Below are positions 1 to 8,755 of a DNA stretch of 64,000 nt, one piece after another (positions within the stretch are counted from its first letter, which is position 1; each line of letters starts with the position of its first letter). Source of the stretch: Gleimia hominis (GTDB lineage Bacteria; Actinomycetota; Actinomycetes; Actinomycetales; Actinomycetaceae). The position numbers and the translations under genes were made by a program. The stretch covers positions 310,001-374,000 of the forward strand of contig NZ_JASXSX010000001.1 in the NCBI RefSeq assembly GCF_032085515.1. Reading direction: 5' to 3'. The notes under the pieces are model-generated. The model searched no databases. It was not told where the DNA came from and saw nothing but the letters and a program-made list of their open reading frames with translations.

Positions 1-899
1 CCCGCAACGCTTTGACCTGGGTTTTACCTTTTGCGGTATACGCTTTTGCCGAACACATTGAGGCGAGCGGTGTTATCGCAGTGGTTATAGTTGCGATTGA
101 ACTGACTTCCAGAGCCACCCTAAGTGCAGAAGATCGCCTGTCGGGAGCCGCGTTTTGGGACACAATCGAAATGCTATTCACAGGCGTGGCATTCGGGTTA
201 ATCGGCCTCTCCGTTAGCGCCGCAATAGACGAAATCGGCACCGAGCTGTGGCACGCCGCTTTAGTTGGGCTGGTACTGGGAGTCGCAGTAATTATCGTGC
301 GCTTTATATGGATGCTTATTGCGGCAAAAATTAATCAGCGGCGCGAACGCTCGTTCGTAGCCCCACTAGACATACAAGAAGTGCTAGTGATGACGTGGGG
401 TGGGATGCGCGGCCTAGTCACCTTGGCGTTAGCCCTGTCTATTCCCGCGAGCGCCTCTGGGACGCTTCACCACGAGGCCTCAGTGATATCTTTAGTGTTC
501 CTCGTAGTCACCATGGTTATCCCCGGGTTGACCCTCCCCTCCCTCATGCGGACTCTTAATCTAAACGACACCTCCCAGCCCATTGACGACCTGCAAAAAC
601 GTGCCCGGAAAGCCGCTGCGAACTACATTTTCGAAAAACAGGGTCGGCCCACCGCAAGATCACGCCGGGAAGCTCGGGAACAGTTGAAGAACCGTTTTGC
701 ACGCTATGAGGAAAACCAGGAACGCAGTAAAGAAGATCGAAAACAAATGATGCGTGAATCCAAAGAGCTACGGCTTGGCGCACTTAAAGCCGCGCAAGAC
801 GAACTGCTGCGCGCCCGCAACGAACCCGGAATTGAACCAGGGGCAATCGCCGAGATCCTAGATGACCTCGACCACATGATCCTCGCAACCAGAAACTAG
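1..899 (+). CDS. Na+/H+ antiporter, CPA1 family, C-terminal part (5' end cut by window)
   Basis: Membrane cation/proton exchanger that would act in pH and sodium balance. The reading frame is open to base 1, so the TTG at 12 is probably internal and the gene starts outside the window. About 300 residues are visible. They hold several hydrophobic helices, the segment MTWGGMRGLVTLALAL that is typical of the last conserved helices of CPA1/NhaP exchangers, and a long charged cytoplasmic tail from about residue 190 (rich in Arg, Glu and Lys, probably helical). It stands alone on the plus strand, and the next gene is convergent. The family call is firm; ion specificity cannot be told from sequence. 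Confidence 0.85.
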   Translation, partial: RNALTWVLPFAVYAFAEHIEASGVIAVVIVAIELTSRATLSAEDRLSGAAFWDTIEMLFTGVAFGLIGLSVSAAIDEIGTELWHAALVGLVLGVAVIIVRFIWMLIAAKINQRRERSFVAPLDIQEVLVMTWGGMRGLVTLALALSIPASASGTLHHEASVISLVFLVVTMVIPGLTLPSLMRTLNLNDTSQPIDDLQKRARKAAANYIFEKQGRPTARSRREAREQLKNRFARYEENQERSKEDRKQMMRESKELRLGALKAAQDELLRARNEPGIEPGAIAEILDDLDHMILATRN

Positions 900-967
900 C
901 TGCGCGCGCCATCCTAAATAATGTGCAGCGCGCCCACGCTCAGTTCTCTTAAGTAACTCACCTACGC

Positions 968-1019
968 GGGCGAATTAGAGCCCGAGCTGACGGGGGCGAG
1001 TTAGAACCCGAGCTGTGGG
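968..1019. repeat. Two-copy 26-bp tandem repeat between convergent genes
   Basis: Two adjacent 26-base units (968-993 and 994-1019), each starting GGGCGARTTAGA and ending CCCGAGCTG plus four bases. They lie in the spacer between the antiporter and the alcohol dehydrogenase, where no gene is seen. The style is like other short intergenic repeats of this window, but the unit sequence is different. Confidence 0.7.
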
Positions 1020-1088
1020 CGCGCGGTATGTAAGCGCACCTGCTGGCGGCGCATATGTTCAAAGCCCAACCGCCAGTACGTGCCGCTG

Positions 1089-2222
1089 TTACAACGACAT
1101 ATCCACTACGGCGCGGCCAAGAATCTTGCCTTCACGCAGCTTCTGGTACCCCTCATTCGCCTGTTCTAGCGAGTAGTGAGTGGTGACAATCGACTTGTAA
1201 TCAATATCTCCCTGCGCCGCCAACTTCACTACCTGCGGCAAATCCTTCCGCGTGCGCGCACCGTAATTACCGACAATGGATTGCGACCGGCGGACCGTAC
1301 GGTTAATCTCCACATCCGCGGTCTGCACCCCCGCCCCCAAACCAATCGGAACCATCTTTCCGCCATCGCGCAACGAATCTAACGCAGACTTCCAAGTAGC
1401 GGGCGCGCCCAGTGCCTCAAACGCAATATCAACGCCCACACCATCGGTAGCAGCGAACACGGCTTCGCGCACATCCTGCTTAGCAGAGTTCACAACGTGA
1501 GTGGCACCAAGCTTCTTCGCGGCCTCCAGCTTCTCGTCATCAATATCAATCGCAACGATCTTGTCGGCACCAATCGCCTTACAGATTTGAATAATATTCG
1601 ACCCCACACCGCCCGTGGCAGCCACCGCAACCGTGTCCCCATAACGCACGTCCCCACCGTTACGCACCGCACCGAACGCGGTCAACGCTGCACACCCAAG
1701 GATCGCGCCCGCAACCGGATCCACGTTATCGGCAACCGGTGCCACCGACGTAGATGGAATCACCGCGTACTCGGCTAAACCACCCATCGAATACATCGCG
1801 ATCTCTTCGCCATCCAGGCTCTGCAGCCGAGTCTTCCCGTCATACAACTTGCCTTTAAGCCGGTTGAGGTCAAAGAAAGTTGAACACAGATCATCCCGGC
1901 CCTGCGCACAGAACTCACACTGCCCGCACGGCATCAAGAACGCGCCAGCAACTTTCTGCCCCACTTTAAGGCCCGTGTGTTCATTTCCGGGCCCCAGTTC
2001 AACAATCTCGCCCGCCACTTCGTGGCCCAGCACGCACGGCAAAGGAAACTCAATCGAACCAGAGATAACGTGCAGGTCAGAATGGCACATGCCGCACGCT
2101 GAGACCTTAATTAGCACTTCTGCGTTCTTGGGGTGCGGAGTTTTGATCTCTTCTACCTCCAAGCCCTTGTCGTAATCGCGAAGCACCGCAGCTTTCATCG
2201 TTTCCGGTATTTGTACTGACAT
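1089..2222 (-). CDS. Zinc-dependent medium-chain alcohol dehydrogenase
   Basis: Oxidises an alcohol or polyol to the aldehyde or ketone with NAD(P). It has 377 residues, the usual length. Catalytic zinc ligands are visible as Cys46 (in GMCHSD) and His67-Glu68 (GHE), with Cys177 as the likely third ligand. The structural zinc lobe has four cysteines at 99, 102, 105 and 113. The Rossmann nucleotide loop is GGVGSN near 204-209. The ATG at 2222 follows a good AAGGAG site. It sits just downstream of a LacI regulator and the sugar-acid style enzymes, on the same strand, so a role in polyol oxidation is a fair inference. The substrate is not known. Confidence 0.9.
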   Translation of the reverse strand: MSVQIPETMKAAVLRDYDKGLEVEEIKTPHPKNAEVLIKVSACGMCHSDLHVISGSIEFPLPCVLGHEVAGEIVELGPGNEHTGLKVGQKVAGAFLMPCGQCEFCAQGRDDLCSTFFDLNRLKGKLYDGKTRLQSLDGEEIAMYSMGGLAEYAVIPSTSVAPVADNVDPVAGAILGCAALTAFGAVRNGGDVRYGDTVAVAATGGVGSNIIQICKAIGADKIVAIDIDDEKLEAAKKLGATHVVNSAKQDVREAVFAATDGVGVDIAFEALGAPATWKSALDSLRDGGKMVPIGLGAGVQTADVEINRTVRRSQSIVGNYGARTRKDLPQVVKLAAQGDIDYKSIVTTHYSLEQANEGYQKLREGKILGRAVVDMSL

Positions 2223-2387
2223 AACAACTCCTTTGAAGTTAATGCGTTCAGTTCTTCATTTTGCCACTTGAGGCGAATCCCGCTTTGCCGCAAGTAGATT
2301 ACAGTCCCAGCATAGCCACAAATAGCAACCATCGCTAGGGCTTTGTACTTACATTTACTAGTTGGGTTTCGGGAGTGACCGCGGTCC

Positions 2388-3398
2388 TTACTCTCCGCAG
2401 CGACGCGGATTTGAGGATTCGCGCGGCATTAACCGCGGTTCCAAAACAATATCACGCTGCGGCGCATCCGGATTATCGAGCCGTTCCATCAGCACCGACA
2501 CACTCGCTTCCGCTAACCCCTCAAGCTGCTGATCCACAGAAGTGAGCGAAAGTTCCGGCATGTACGCAAGGCGCGTGTTATCAAACCCAGTAACCCCCAC
2601 GTGGGCGCCCGGCAGCAGACCCCGGTTGTGAATCGCCATCAGCAGTTCCACCGCCAGCAAATCGTTGTGACAAACAATGCCGGTATCTGCCCCGAACTCA
2701 TCGAGCACTTCGCGGGCCGCGACATCCGCGCGGTCGTCCACAATAATCACCGTGATGTCATCGCGCCGGCCCCGCTGCTCCATCGCTGCGCGGTAACCAT
2801 AAATGCGCTCATACGTCGTATCGCCCTTAATGTTGCGAAACGGGCCGAGGAACACCACATCGCGATACCCCTGGTCCAACAGGTGCAGCGCGCAGCTGCG
2901 GGCACCCTCAAAATCATTCGTATGCACCAAGTCCACGTTCTGCGGCGCCACATTATTCGACACTAAACAAACCGACATCTCATCGGCTGCCCGCTGCAGC
3001 ACCCCTTGGTCAATCAGCGGGGAAATCAACGCCAAGCCATCGACCCGCAGTTCCACAAACCGGTCAATCGCTTCCTGCTCCCGGTTAGGCTCCGACAAAC
3101 TCACGTTCACCAACGCGGTTAAACCACGCCGCGCGCACGCACGCGTAAACGCCTCCGCGAACTCACCGTAAAACGAGTTTTCAAAACTGGGCACCAGCAG
3201 GCCCAAATTATTCGTCGTTTTAGAAGCCAAAGACTGGGCTGCCGCATTCGGACGGTAGCCCAGCTCTTCGATTGCTTGCAAAACCGCTGTGCGGCGCTGG
3301 GGGGAGACCCGTTTGTCCCCACGCACCACCAGCGAAACGAGTTGACGCGAAACCCCCGCGGCTTTCGCCACATCCGCTTGCGTCACCCGTCGAACCAT
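2388..3398 (-). CDS. LacI family transcriptional regulator 1
   Basis: Sugar-responsive DNA-binding repressor of 336 residues. The N-terminal helix-turn-helix is TQADVAKAAGVSRQLVSLVV (about residues 6-25), followed by the hinge helix with SLAS near residue 57 and a periplasmic-binding-protein-like effector domain (LGLLVPSFENSFYGE, GVTGFDNTRLAY). It is the third gene of a minus-strand set after a Gfo/Idh/MocA dehydrogenase (4500-5681) and a TIM-barrel isomerase (3435-4460), so it probably responds to their substrate. The perfect palindrome at 5788-5801 upstream of that set is a good candidate operator. Confidence 0.92.
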   Translation of the reverse strand: MVRRVTQADVAKAAGVSRQLVSLVVRGDKRVSPQRRTAVLQAIEELGYRPNAAAQSLASKTTNNLGLLVPSFENSFYGEFAEAFTRACARRGLTALVNVSLSEPNREQEAIDRFVELRVDGLALISPLIDQGVLQRAADEMSVCLVSNNVAPQNVDLVHTNDFEGARSCALHLLDQGYRDVVFLGPFRNIKGDTTYERIYGYRAAMEQRGRRDDITVIIVDDRADVAAREVLDEFGADTGIVCHNDLLAVELLMAIHNRGLLPGAHVGVTGFDNTRLAYMPELSLTSVDQQLEGLAEASVSVLMERLDNPDAPQRDIVLEPRLMPRESSNPRRCGE

Positions 3399-3412
3399 AC
3401 CCCCTAGTTTAG

Positions 3413-3430
3413 CGGGTAGCTGGTTACCCG
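3413..3430. other. Short inverted repeat between isomerase and LacI gene
   Basis: CGGGTA, a 6-base loop, then TACCCG, placed between the stop of the isomerase gene and the start of LacI regulator 1. No T-run follows, so it is not a normal terminator. It could lower expression of the regulator or be a weak operator. Confidence 0.35.
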
Positions 3431-3434
3431 GCCG

Positions 3435-4460
3435 TCACAGTTTGCGGTTCGCCGCCAAGAGCGTATCCGCCCCGATCTTCAACCCTTCCAGCGGGCCGTA
3501 AGCCTTGTCCTCATGCTCAATATTCACATTCATATCCGGGTTGATCGCCACAATTTCACGCAGGAACGCCGCCCACCAGTCCACGTCGTGCTGGGTACCC
3601 GCGTGGTTGCGGCCCAACCCGAGCGCTACGAAACGCCACGCCGGATCCTGTGGCCACACCGAACACCACGATGCCGGCCCCGTGGGGTACTTCTGTTCAT
3701 CCGGCGCGCTTTCGGGAACGTAACCGAACTCGGCGTCGAGCACCCCTTTCACCTGCACTCCCGGTTCAATCGCCGTGTCTTTGGCGTGCACGTGGAAAAT
3801 GTGTTCGCCCAAATACTTGGTGGCCTGCACAATGTCTAGCCCCTGCCACATCAGATGGGAGGGGTCCATGTTTACACCGACGTTTTTTGCGTCAATATCT
3901 TCGGCAAAGTTTAAGAATCCATTGGGGTTGAACACGAGGTTGTGCGGGTGCAGTTCGAGCGCCAGTTTTACACCGGCGTCTTGCGCGCGCTGGTCCATTT
4001 CTTTCCAAAACGGGATTGCGACGCTGCGCTGGTATTCTTTGATTTCCATGTACACGTTATCCCAGGGGTTCACCACCCAGTTTGGGTATTTCGCGCTCTC
4101 ATCGGACCCCGGTAGGCCAGACATGCACACGATTTCTTCTACCCCCATTAGGCCCGCTAGTTTGATTGCTGCCTTGAGGTCGTTCGCATGCTTTTGCCCC
4201 GTCCCCTTGTAAGGCGACAGCGGGTTACCGGACGTGTTGAATCCCGCCAGTTTCATCCCTTTTTCTTCGAATACGCCCAGGTATTCTTCGCGGGCAGTCT
4301 GGCTAGCGAGCAGGGATTCCACAGGTGCGTGCGGGGAAGGAATAAAACCTCCCACATTCACTTCCGCCCCGTTTAATCCCATTCTCTTGAGGGTATCCAG
4401 TGCCTGCCCCAACGTCTGGTTAGATAAGCAAGCGGTGTAAGCTCCAAGCGTTAACGCCAT
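3435..4460 (-). CDS. Sugar phosphate isomerase/epimerase family protein 1 (TIM barrel)
   Basis: A xylose-isomerase-like TIM-barrel enzyme of 341 residues, the family that includes IolE, IolI, IolH and tagatose 3-epimerases. Expected metal ligands appear as ELHPHN, NMDPSHLMWQG, HVHAKD and NIEHED along the chain. I chose the ATG at 4460 and not the one at 4478, because the codons after 4478 contain the GAGGAG ribosome binding site for 4460. It lies 39 bases after the Gfo/Idh/MocA dehydrogenase and 36 bases before LacI regulator 1, so the three form an operon. It probably isomerises or dehydrates the keto product of the dehydrogenase. The exact substrate is unknown. Confidence 0.85.
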   Translation of the reverse strand: MALTLGAYTACLSNQTLGQALDTLKRMGLNGAEVNVGGFIPSPHAPVESLLASQTAREEYLGVFEEKGMKLAGFNTSGNPLSPYKGTGQKHANDLKAAIKLAGLMGVEEIVCMSGLPGSDESAKYPNWVVNPWDNVYMEIKEYQRSVAIPFWKEMDQRAQDAGVKLALELHPHNLVFNPNGFLNFAEDIDAKNVGVNMDPSHLMWQGLDIVQATKYLGEHIFHVHAKDTAIEPGVQVKGVLDAEFGYVPESAPDEQKYPTGPASWCSVWPQDPAWRFVALGLGRNHAGTQHDVDWWAAFLREIVAINPDMNVNIEHEDKAYGPLEGLKIGADTLLAANRKL

Positions 4461-4499
4461 TGTGTTCTCCTCTTTCAAATTATTTGATTTCTACGCTGG

Positions 4500-5681
4500 T
4501 TATATGATTTCTACGCTGGCGCCACCGTCTGCAGCTGAGCGTGCGATTGCCTGCTGGATCCGCATAGACCGGTACCCGTGTGCGAACGACGGCAACTTCG
4601 GCAAACCATCATCAATGCCAAGCACCTGTTGGATGAACGCGTGCGCCTGAATGGTGAACTGATCTATTTGCGTAAACCCAACCCCCGCGAATGCCATGGA
4701 GGAACCGTCTTTGAAGTACGGGAACTCGGGGTTCACCAGTACGCGCCGCTGACCCCTTAAATGTTCTGGTCCAGATTGGTCATCTACCGTAATCTCCCCT
4801 GCGCGCGCCATGTCGAAACCCGCGGTTGCTTGCGTTCCTATTACGTTGAACATGAGGGCGTTGGGGTACCCGAAAGCCACGCGTGAGCATGAGAACGTGC
4901 CGCTCACACCGGTTTCAAACTCGGCGGTAAAGGTGGCGACGTCGTCGTTAGTGACCGCACTCATCTTTGCGGGCCCGTCTACTGAAACGCCGCGGCCACC
5001 AGCAACCACCCCGTCCATTTGTGGCCGCTCGTTAATTACTGTGGTTAGCCGCGCCCCGGAAACTGAGCGGATTGGCCCCATCACGTATTCCGCAGTGTCG
5101 ATTAGGTGACTGCCCACATCACCGAGTGCACCCGACCCCATTGGCCCCGTGTACCGCCAGGCAATCGGTGTTTTTGGGTCTGCCCCGTAGTCGCACCAGT
5201 ACCGGGCGTCGAAGTGATTGATAGTGCCGAAATCCCCGTTTTTAACCATGCGGGCAATCTGTGAGATACCGGGGTTACGCCTGTAGGTGTAACCCAGTCC
5301 GGTAACCACGTCTGCTTCCGCTTCTAGCTGCGCCATTGCTTTCGCATCTTCAAGCGTGTCCGTGAGGGGTTTTTCGCACAACACGTGTTTACCAGCCTCT
5401 ATGAGAGCCTGCGCCATCTGCCGGTGCAGTTTGTTAGCAACCACGATGGAAACGATATCGATACTGGGGTCTTCCACTATGTCTCGCCAGTTATCAGTGG
5501 CGTGTTCGAACCCGTAGTCTTTCGCTGCGGACTGTGCGAATGGTTTGTACGCATCGGCAATCGTAGCGAGGCGCACGTGCGGGAAAGGCGCGTGGTAGAT
5601 CGTAGCTGCTTGCCGCCAAGCATTCGCGTGTGTGCGGCCCGCCATGCCCGCTCCAATCACGGCTACAGAGAGTTGCTGCAT
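4500..5681 (-). CDS. Gfo/Idh/MocA family oxidoreductase 1
   Basis: NAD(P)-dependent sugar or cyclitol dehydrogenase of 393 residues. The N-terminal Rossmann fold shows GAGMAGRTHANAW and the family lysine lies in CEKPLTDT. The second half is the larger alpha/beta domain with DVGSHLIDTAEYV, which carries the usual catalytic His of the family. It is the first gene of an operon with isomerase 1 and LacI regulator 1, and the palindrome at 5788-5801 lies about 107 bases upstream. It is longer than the classical IolG enzymes of the window (328-341 residues), so it probably acts on another inositol isomer or sugar acid. Confidence 0.88.
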   Translation of the reverse strand: MQQLSVAVIGAGMAGRTHANAWRQAATIYHAPFPHVRLATIADAYKPFAQSAAKDYGFEHATDNWRDIVEDPSIDIVSIVVANKLHRQMAQALIEAGKHVLCEKPLTDTLEDAKAMAQLEAEADVVTGLGYTYRRNPGISQIARMVKNGDFGTINHFDARYWCDYGADPKTPIAWRYTGPMGSGALGDVGSHLIDTAEYVMGPIRSVSGARLTTVINERPQMDGVVAGGRGVSVDGPAKMSAVTNDDVATFTAEFETGVSGTFSCSRVAFGYPNALMFNVIGTQATAGFDMARAGEITVDDQSGPEHLRGQRRVLVNPEFPYFKDGSSMAFAGVGFTQIDQFTIQAHAFIQQVLGIDDGLPKLPSFAHGYRSMRIQQAIARSAADGGASVEII

Positions 5682-5787
5682 CTTTGGTTCCCCCTCAGGT
5701 TAATACTCAACATCCTTGTCGTACCCAACGCGCGCAAGCCGGTTCTAAACCCGAAAAAGGCTCTCACTAAAAGCTACTGCGATTCTT

Positions 5788-5801
5788 TTAACGCGCGTTA
5801 A
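5788..5801. promoter_or_regulatory. Candidate LacI-family operator, site 1
   Basis: Perfect 14-base palindrome TTAACGCGCGTTAA with central CG, the hallmark of LacI-family sites. It is about 107 bases upstream of dehydrogenase 1. Near-identical sites occur at 8714, 10845 and 28879, each upstream of a catabolic gene of the island. Confidence 0.75.
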
Positions 5802-5880
5802 GGTTGCTTCTAGTTAACCACACGCCATTTGTCCTGTCAATAGATTTTTCGTGGAGCATGTGGGTGCTGTGAACAACACG

Positions 5881-5928
5881 CCTGTGGCCACCTAGCTTTA
5901 CAGCTGGGTGGCCACAGGTCCTATTTTT
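5881..5928 (+). terminator. Terminator-like hairpin with no evident plus-strand gene
   Basis: Perfect arms CCTGTGGCCACC (5881-5892) and GGTGGCCACAGG (5907-5918), then TCCTA and five T on the plus strand. No plus-strand gene is seen upstream within this spacer. It may end antisense transcription or a small RNA, or serve the minus-strand gene at 6060 with a weak tail. Confidence 0.5.
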
Positions 5929-5982
5929 GACTACCTCGTCTCTACGTTCTAACTTTTACGCCCTTAAGCGCTGGCTACTCAC

Positions 5983-6089
5983 CACGTCGTCTATTCGCCA
6001 CGTCGCCTGCTCACTCACGTCACCTACTCACCATGTCGGCTGTTCACCGCGTCGTCTACTCACCACGTCGGCTGTTCACCGCGTCGGCG
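5983..6089. repeat. 16-bp tandem repeat, six to seven imperfect copies
   Basis: Units of 16 bases (one of 17) of the form CACGTCGKCTRTTCAC, starting at 5983, 5999, 6016, 6032, 6048, 6064 and 6080. The array covers the stop codon and last codons of the minus-strand gene 6060-6527, so repeat number could change its C-terminus. Confidence 0.8.
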
Positions 6090-6527
6090 CAGTAAGTGCC
6101 ACGCGGACACCCCCGCGCCTACGAGCCCCAGCGTTAACACTGAAGTGATGCTTACGGTTACCCCATGGAAGAATCCAGTAGCGATATCCGGCACCTGCGT
6201 GATCATTTTGAATGCCCCCACGTATCCCACCATCACTCCAGCAAGGATTAACACCGCTACAAAAAACAGGAGATTAACGGCCCAACGCGCAGAAAAGGCG
6301 GAATTAAAATATCCCACGACTGCGCTGATAACAATCAGCAGCATCGCCACTGCTGCAATCTTGGGAATCACCCACAATGGTGTCCCCTCCACTTCATTCG
6401 GATGAGTCCAAAAGTACCAAACCAAAAAACTACCCAAAACTACCTCGACGAGCGGTGCAACCCAGTTCAAGCCCGAAAACACTGGCTCCACCCGCGCACC
6501 TCTAAAACGCGAAAACTCTTTGAACAT
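6060..6527 (-). CDS. Hypothetical membrane protein with four predicted helices
   Basis: A 155-residue protein that I do not recognise. Four hydrophobic segments are seen: roughly 22-41 (WVAPLVEVVLGSFLVWYF), 51-70, 82-105 and 122-142. It ends in a short basic tail (LLRRRGEQPTW). The ATG at 6527 follows an eight-G run that can act as ribosome binding site. The gene stands alone between the dehydrogenase 1 operon and LacI regulator 2. Its 3' end falls in a 16-bp tandem repeat, so the last residues are probably not under strong constraint. No function is proposed. Confidence 0.7.
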   Translation of the reverse strand: MFKEFSRFRGARVEPVFSGLNWVAPLVEVVLGSFLVWYFWTHPNEVEGTPLWVIPKIAAVAMLLIVISAVVGYFNSAFSARWAVNLLFFVAVLILAGVMVGYVGAFKMITQVPDIATGFFHGVTVSITSVLTLGLVGAGVSAWHLLRRRGEQPTW

Positions 6528-6663
6528 CTTCGTTCCCCCCCCATGTGCGATACAGTTCTGCTAAGCCAATAAAATAAACCGTGCGTGCTAAGTTAATTAT
6601 GCTGAAATAGCGCCTAAGAAACTAGAGTGCACAACTTCTGTTATTAACCTGTTACGATCTGCT

Positions 6664-7725
6664 CTACTGCGCTTTTGTGGAAGCACGCACCACTAGTTGG
6701 GGTTCCAGTGTGACGTCCCGCCCTGCCTCGTGCGTATCCTCCAACAGTTCAAACACAGCTTCCGCCATCCGCACCGGAGTCTGATCTATCGAGGTTATTC
6801 CGCGCTCACCACGATTAGCGTAGAACGTATTGTCGTAAGACAAAACCGCAGCCTCAACCCCCAAACGCAGCCCCAAGGACCGCACTGCTGAAACTGCCTC
6901 AACCCCAATCTGGTCGTTATACGCAATAATCCCCGGTCTTTTATTCGCAACAGAACGCTCTGACGGGTGCGCGCCACCGCCTAGCACAGTCGAACTTGCA
7001 GTTGCGCGGCCCTCATTCAACGACAAAACCTTCGCCGCATCGAGCACACTACGAACCTCGTCATACGGATTATCCGTAGGACACACGCGGAGTGCGGCGC
7101 CACTAGCTTTCGCAGCCTTCACCAGCTCCTCAGACCGGAGCCGCATCGCCCCATCCGTCGCTTCACCCGCCGGACACAACACGACCAGCTCACCAAAGCC
7201 CTGCTCCAATAAATGATCGACTGCTAAACGCGCAGCCACACCCTCATCAATATGAACAGCGCTAACCCGAGCACCATAACTACTGGCCCCCACCAAACAA
7301 GCCGGCGTATTCCCAACCACATCCGCCAACTGCGCAGCAGAAAGCATGGGCGAAACCGCAATCACCCCACCTACCCGTAAAGAACAAAACGAACGCAACA
7401 CCTGCTTTTCGCGCTCAACCTGCGAATTCCCAGTGGCAGTAAACGCCACCACACCCCGCCCATCAGCCACCTGCTGAATCGCAGACACCACCGACTCAAA
7501 AAACGGGTTACGTAAATTGGGCAGCAAAATCCCCACCATAGAAGATCTGCGGGCCGCCAACATCGCCGCGCCCAAATTACGCGAATAACCCAAGCGGTGC
7601 GCAACCTCAAGAATCCGCTGCTTCGTCCCCTGCGCAACATTCGCAGAATCCGACAAAGCCAAAGAGACGAGGCCGCGCGAAACCCCCGCTTCGCGCGCCA
7701 CGTCCGCCTGCGTAACCTGATTCAT
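6664..7725 (-). CDS. LacI family transcriptional regulator 2
   Basis: Second LacI-type repressor, 353 residues. The helix-turn-helix is TQADVAREAGVSRGLVSLAL near residues 4-23, the hinge has AAMLAARRSS, and the effector domain starts MVGILLPNLRNPFFES. It begins 10 bases after the stop of isomerase 2, so it is co-transcribed with it. The palindrome at 8714-8727 upstream of that pair is a likely autoregulatory operator. A stretch around residues 230-245 with Gly, Ala and Ser (SSTVLGGGAHPSERS) looks like a loop insertion relative to the usual family shape. The effector is presumably a cyclitol or sugar acid. Confidence 0.92.
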   Translation of the reverse strand: MNQVTQADVAREAGVSRGLVSLALSDSANVAQGTKQRILEVAHRLGYSRNLGAAMLAARRSSMVGILLPNLRNPFFESVVSAIQQVADGRGVVAFTATGNSQVEREKQVLRSFCSLRVGGVIAVSPMLSAAQLADVVGNTPACLVGASSYGARVSAVHIDEGVAARLAVDHLLEQGFGELVVLCPAGEATDGAMRLRSEELVKAAKASGAALRVCPTDNPYDEVRSVLDAAKVLSLNEGRATASSTVLGGGAHPSERSVANKRPGIIAYNDQIGVEAVSAVRSLGLRLGVEAAVLSYDNTFYANRGERGITSIDQTPVRMAEAVFELLEDTHEAGRDVTLEPQLVVRASTKAQ

Positions 7726-7735
7726 ACGCCCAAGT

Positions 7736-8602
7736 CTACGCGGAAAACTCCTTCTCTAACCTCTCGCGCATCCGCACATTCGCCTCATCCGCTTTCTCAA
7801 TCCAACCAAACATGCAGACCGTGAGGACCCCATCGAACTTCATGTCCCGCAGCGTAGCGAACAACTCGTCCCACGGTACCTCCCCGTCCCCAATTTCGTT
7901 GTGCTGATGTACACGCGCATCCACACCCGGCGGGTTAATGATGTAGCGGTTGCCATCGTTAATCTTGTGGTTATAAACATCCGCCACGTGCACCGCTTTT
8001 AACTTAGGCCCGGCGTAGCGCAGCATCCGCTCCACATCCCCCGCCCCGTCCGACAGGTGGAACGTGTGCGGGCAGCAATACTCGTAATTCACCCAATCCA
8101 AGTTCATGCCCCGCACAATCTCCACCGCCGGGTCGTTCAGTTCCACAAAGTCGTACGGGTGGGCTTCCATGTTCAGTTCAATCCCGTACTTCTCGAACGT
8201 CGGCACCAGCTCGAACATCGACTTGTACCACTGGTGCTCACACTGACGCGGCGTATTCGGGTCACCAGAAAACTCCGACGTAATGGTGCGCACATCCAAC
8301 TGGTCAGCGATCTCTAACAGCCGCTTCCAGTTCCGCACCTGTGCCTGCCGCTCCTGCTCATCCACCGCCGACCAGTTGAACACCGGGTTCAGCGTCCGGA
8401 TCTTCACTCCCGTGTCCTTAACCGCCTGGTTCAACTCGGCAATATACCTGTCGTCGGCCTTTGGATAGTGGTGCCAAAAGTGAAAATCGCGCCGCGGTGA
8501 CAGCTCCACATACTCGTATCCCAGCTGCGCTGCCTTATGGATCGTTTCAGGCGCCGACATGTTTAGGTAGTACATGTTTGGATCTAGTGCAATATCAACC
8601 AT
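7736..8602 (-). CDS. Sugar phosphate isomerase/epimerase family protein 2 (TIM barrel)
   Basis: TIM-barrel isomerase of 288 residues. It starts VDIALDPNMYYLNMS and shows family metal-site strands MEAHPYDF, CPHTFHLSDG, VHVADVYNH and GDGEVPWDELF. Two ATG codons lie in tandem (8605 and 8602), with AAGAGG just ahead. Spacing favours 8602. A longer frame to 8677 exists but lacks a ribosome site and adds an unlike N-terminus. It forms an operon with LacI regulator 2 behind the 8714 palindrome. By neighbourhood it acts on a keto-inositol or keto-sugar. It may be an IolH/IolI-like enzyme, but this cannot be fixed from sequence alone. Confidence 0.85.
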   Translation of the reverse strand: MVDIALDPNMYYLNMSAPETIHKAAQLGYEYVELSPRRDFHFWHHYPKADDRYIAELNQAVKDTGVKIRTLNPVFNWSAVDEQERQAQVRNWKRLLEIADQLDVRTITSEFSGDPNTPRQCEHQWYKSMFELVPTFEKYGIELNMEAHPYDFVELNDPAVEIVRGMNLDWVNYEYCCPHTFHLSDGAGDVERMLRYAGPKLKAVHVADVYNHKINDGNRYIINPPGVDARVHQHNEIGDGEVPWDELFATLRDMKFDGVLTVCMFGWIEKADEANVRMRERLEKEFSA

Positions 8603-8713
8603 CATGTCCTCTTCGTCCAATAGTTTTGTAGTTCTTTTTGGTGAGGGCGCCACCGTCGGCACCCTCACCAACACCAACCATAATGTTCTTACATATGAGT
8701 GTAGCGCATAATT

Positions 8714-8727
8714 CTAACGCGCGTTAA
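8714..8727. promoter_or_regulatory. Candidate LacI-family operator, site 2
   Basis: CTAACGCGCGTTAA, with a perfect 12-base palindromic core TAACGCGCGTTA. It lies upstream of isomerase 2 and LacI regulator 2, in the gap after the stop of dehydrogenase 2. Same family as the site at 5788. Confidence 0.75.
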
Positions 8728-8755
8728 GCCAGGGACTACCAGCCCGCAATCGGCA

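Larger units (their letters stand above)
5682..6059. other. Intergenic region with operator, hairpin and minisatellite
   Basis: Upstream region of dehydrogenase 1. It holds a LacI-type palindrome (5788-5801), a perfect 12-bp hairpin with a T-run on the plus strand (5881-5928), and most of a 16-bp tandem repeat array that runs into the next gene. No coding sequence is convincing here. Confidence 0.6.

Noticed and set aside
5983..6089. CRISPR array
   Set aside because: Units are contiguous without spacers, so it is a tandem repeat; no cas genes are present.
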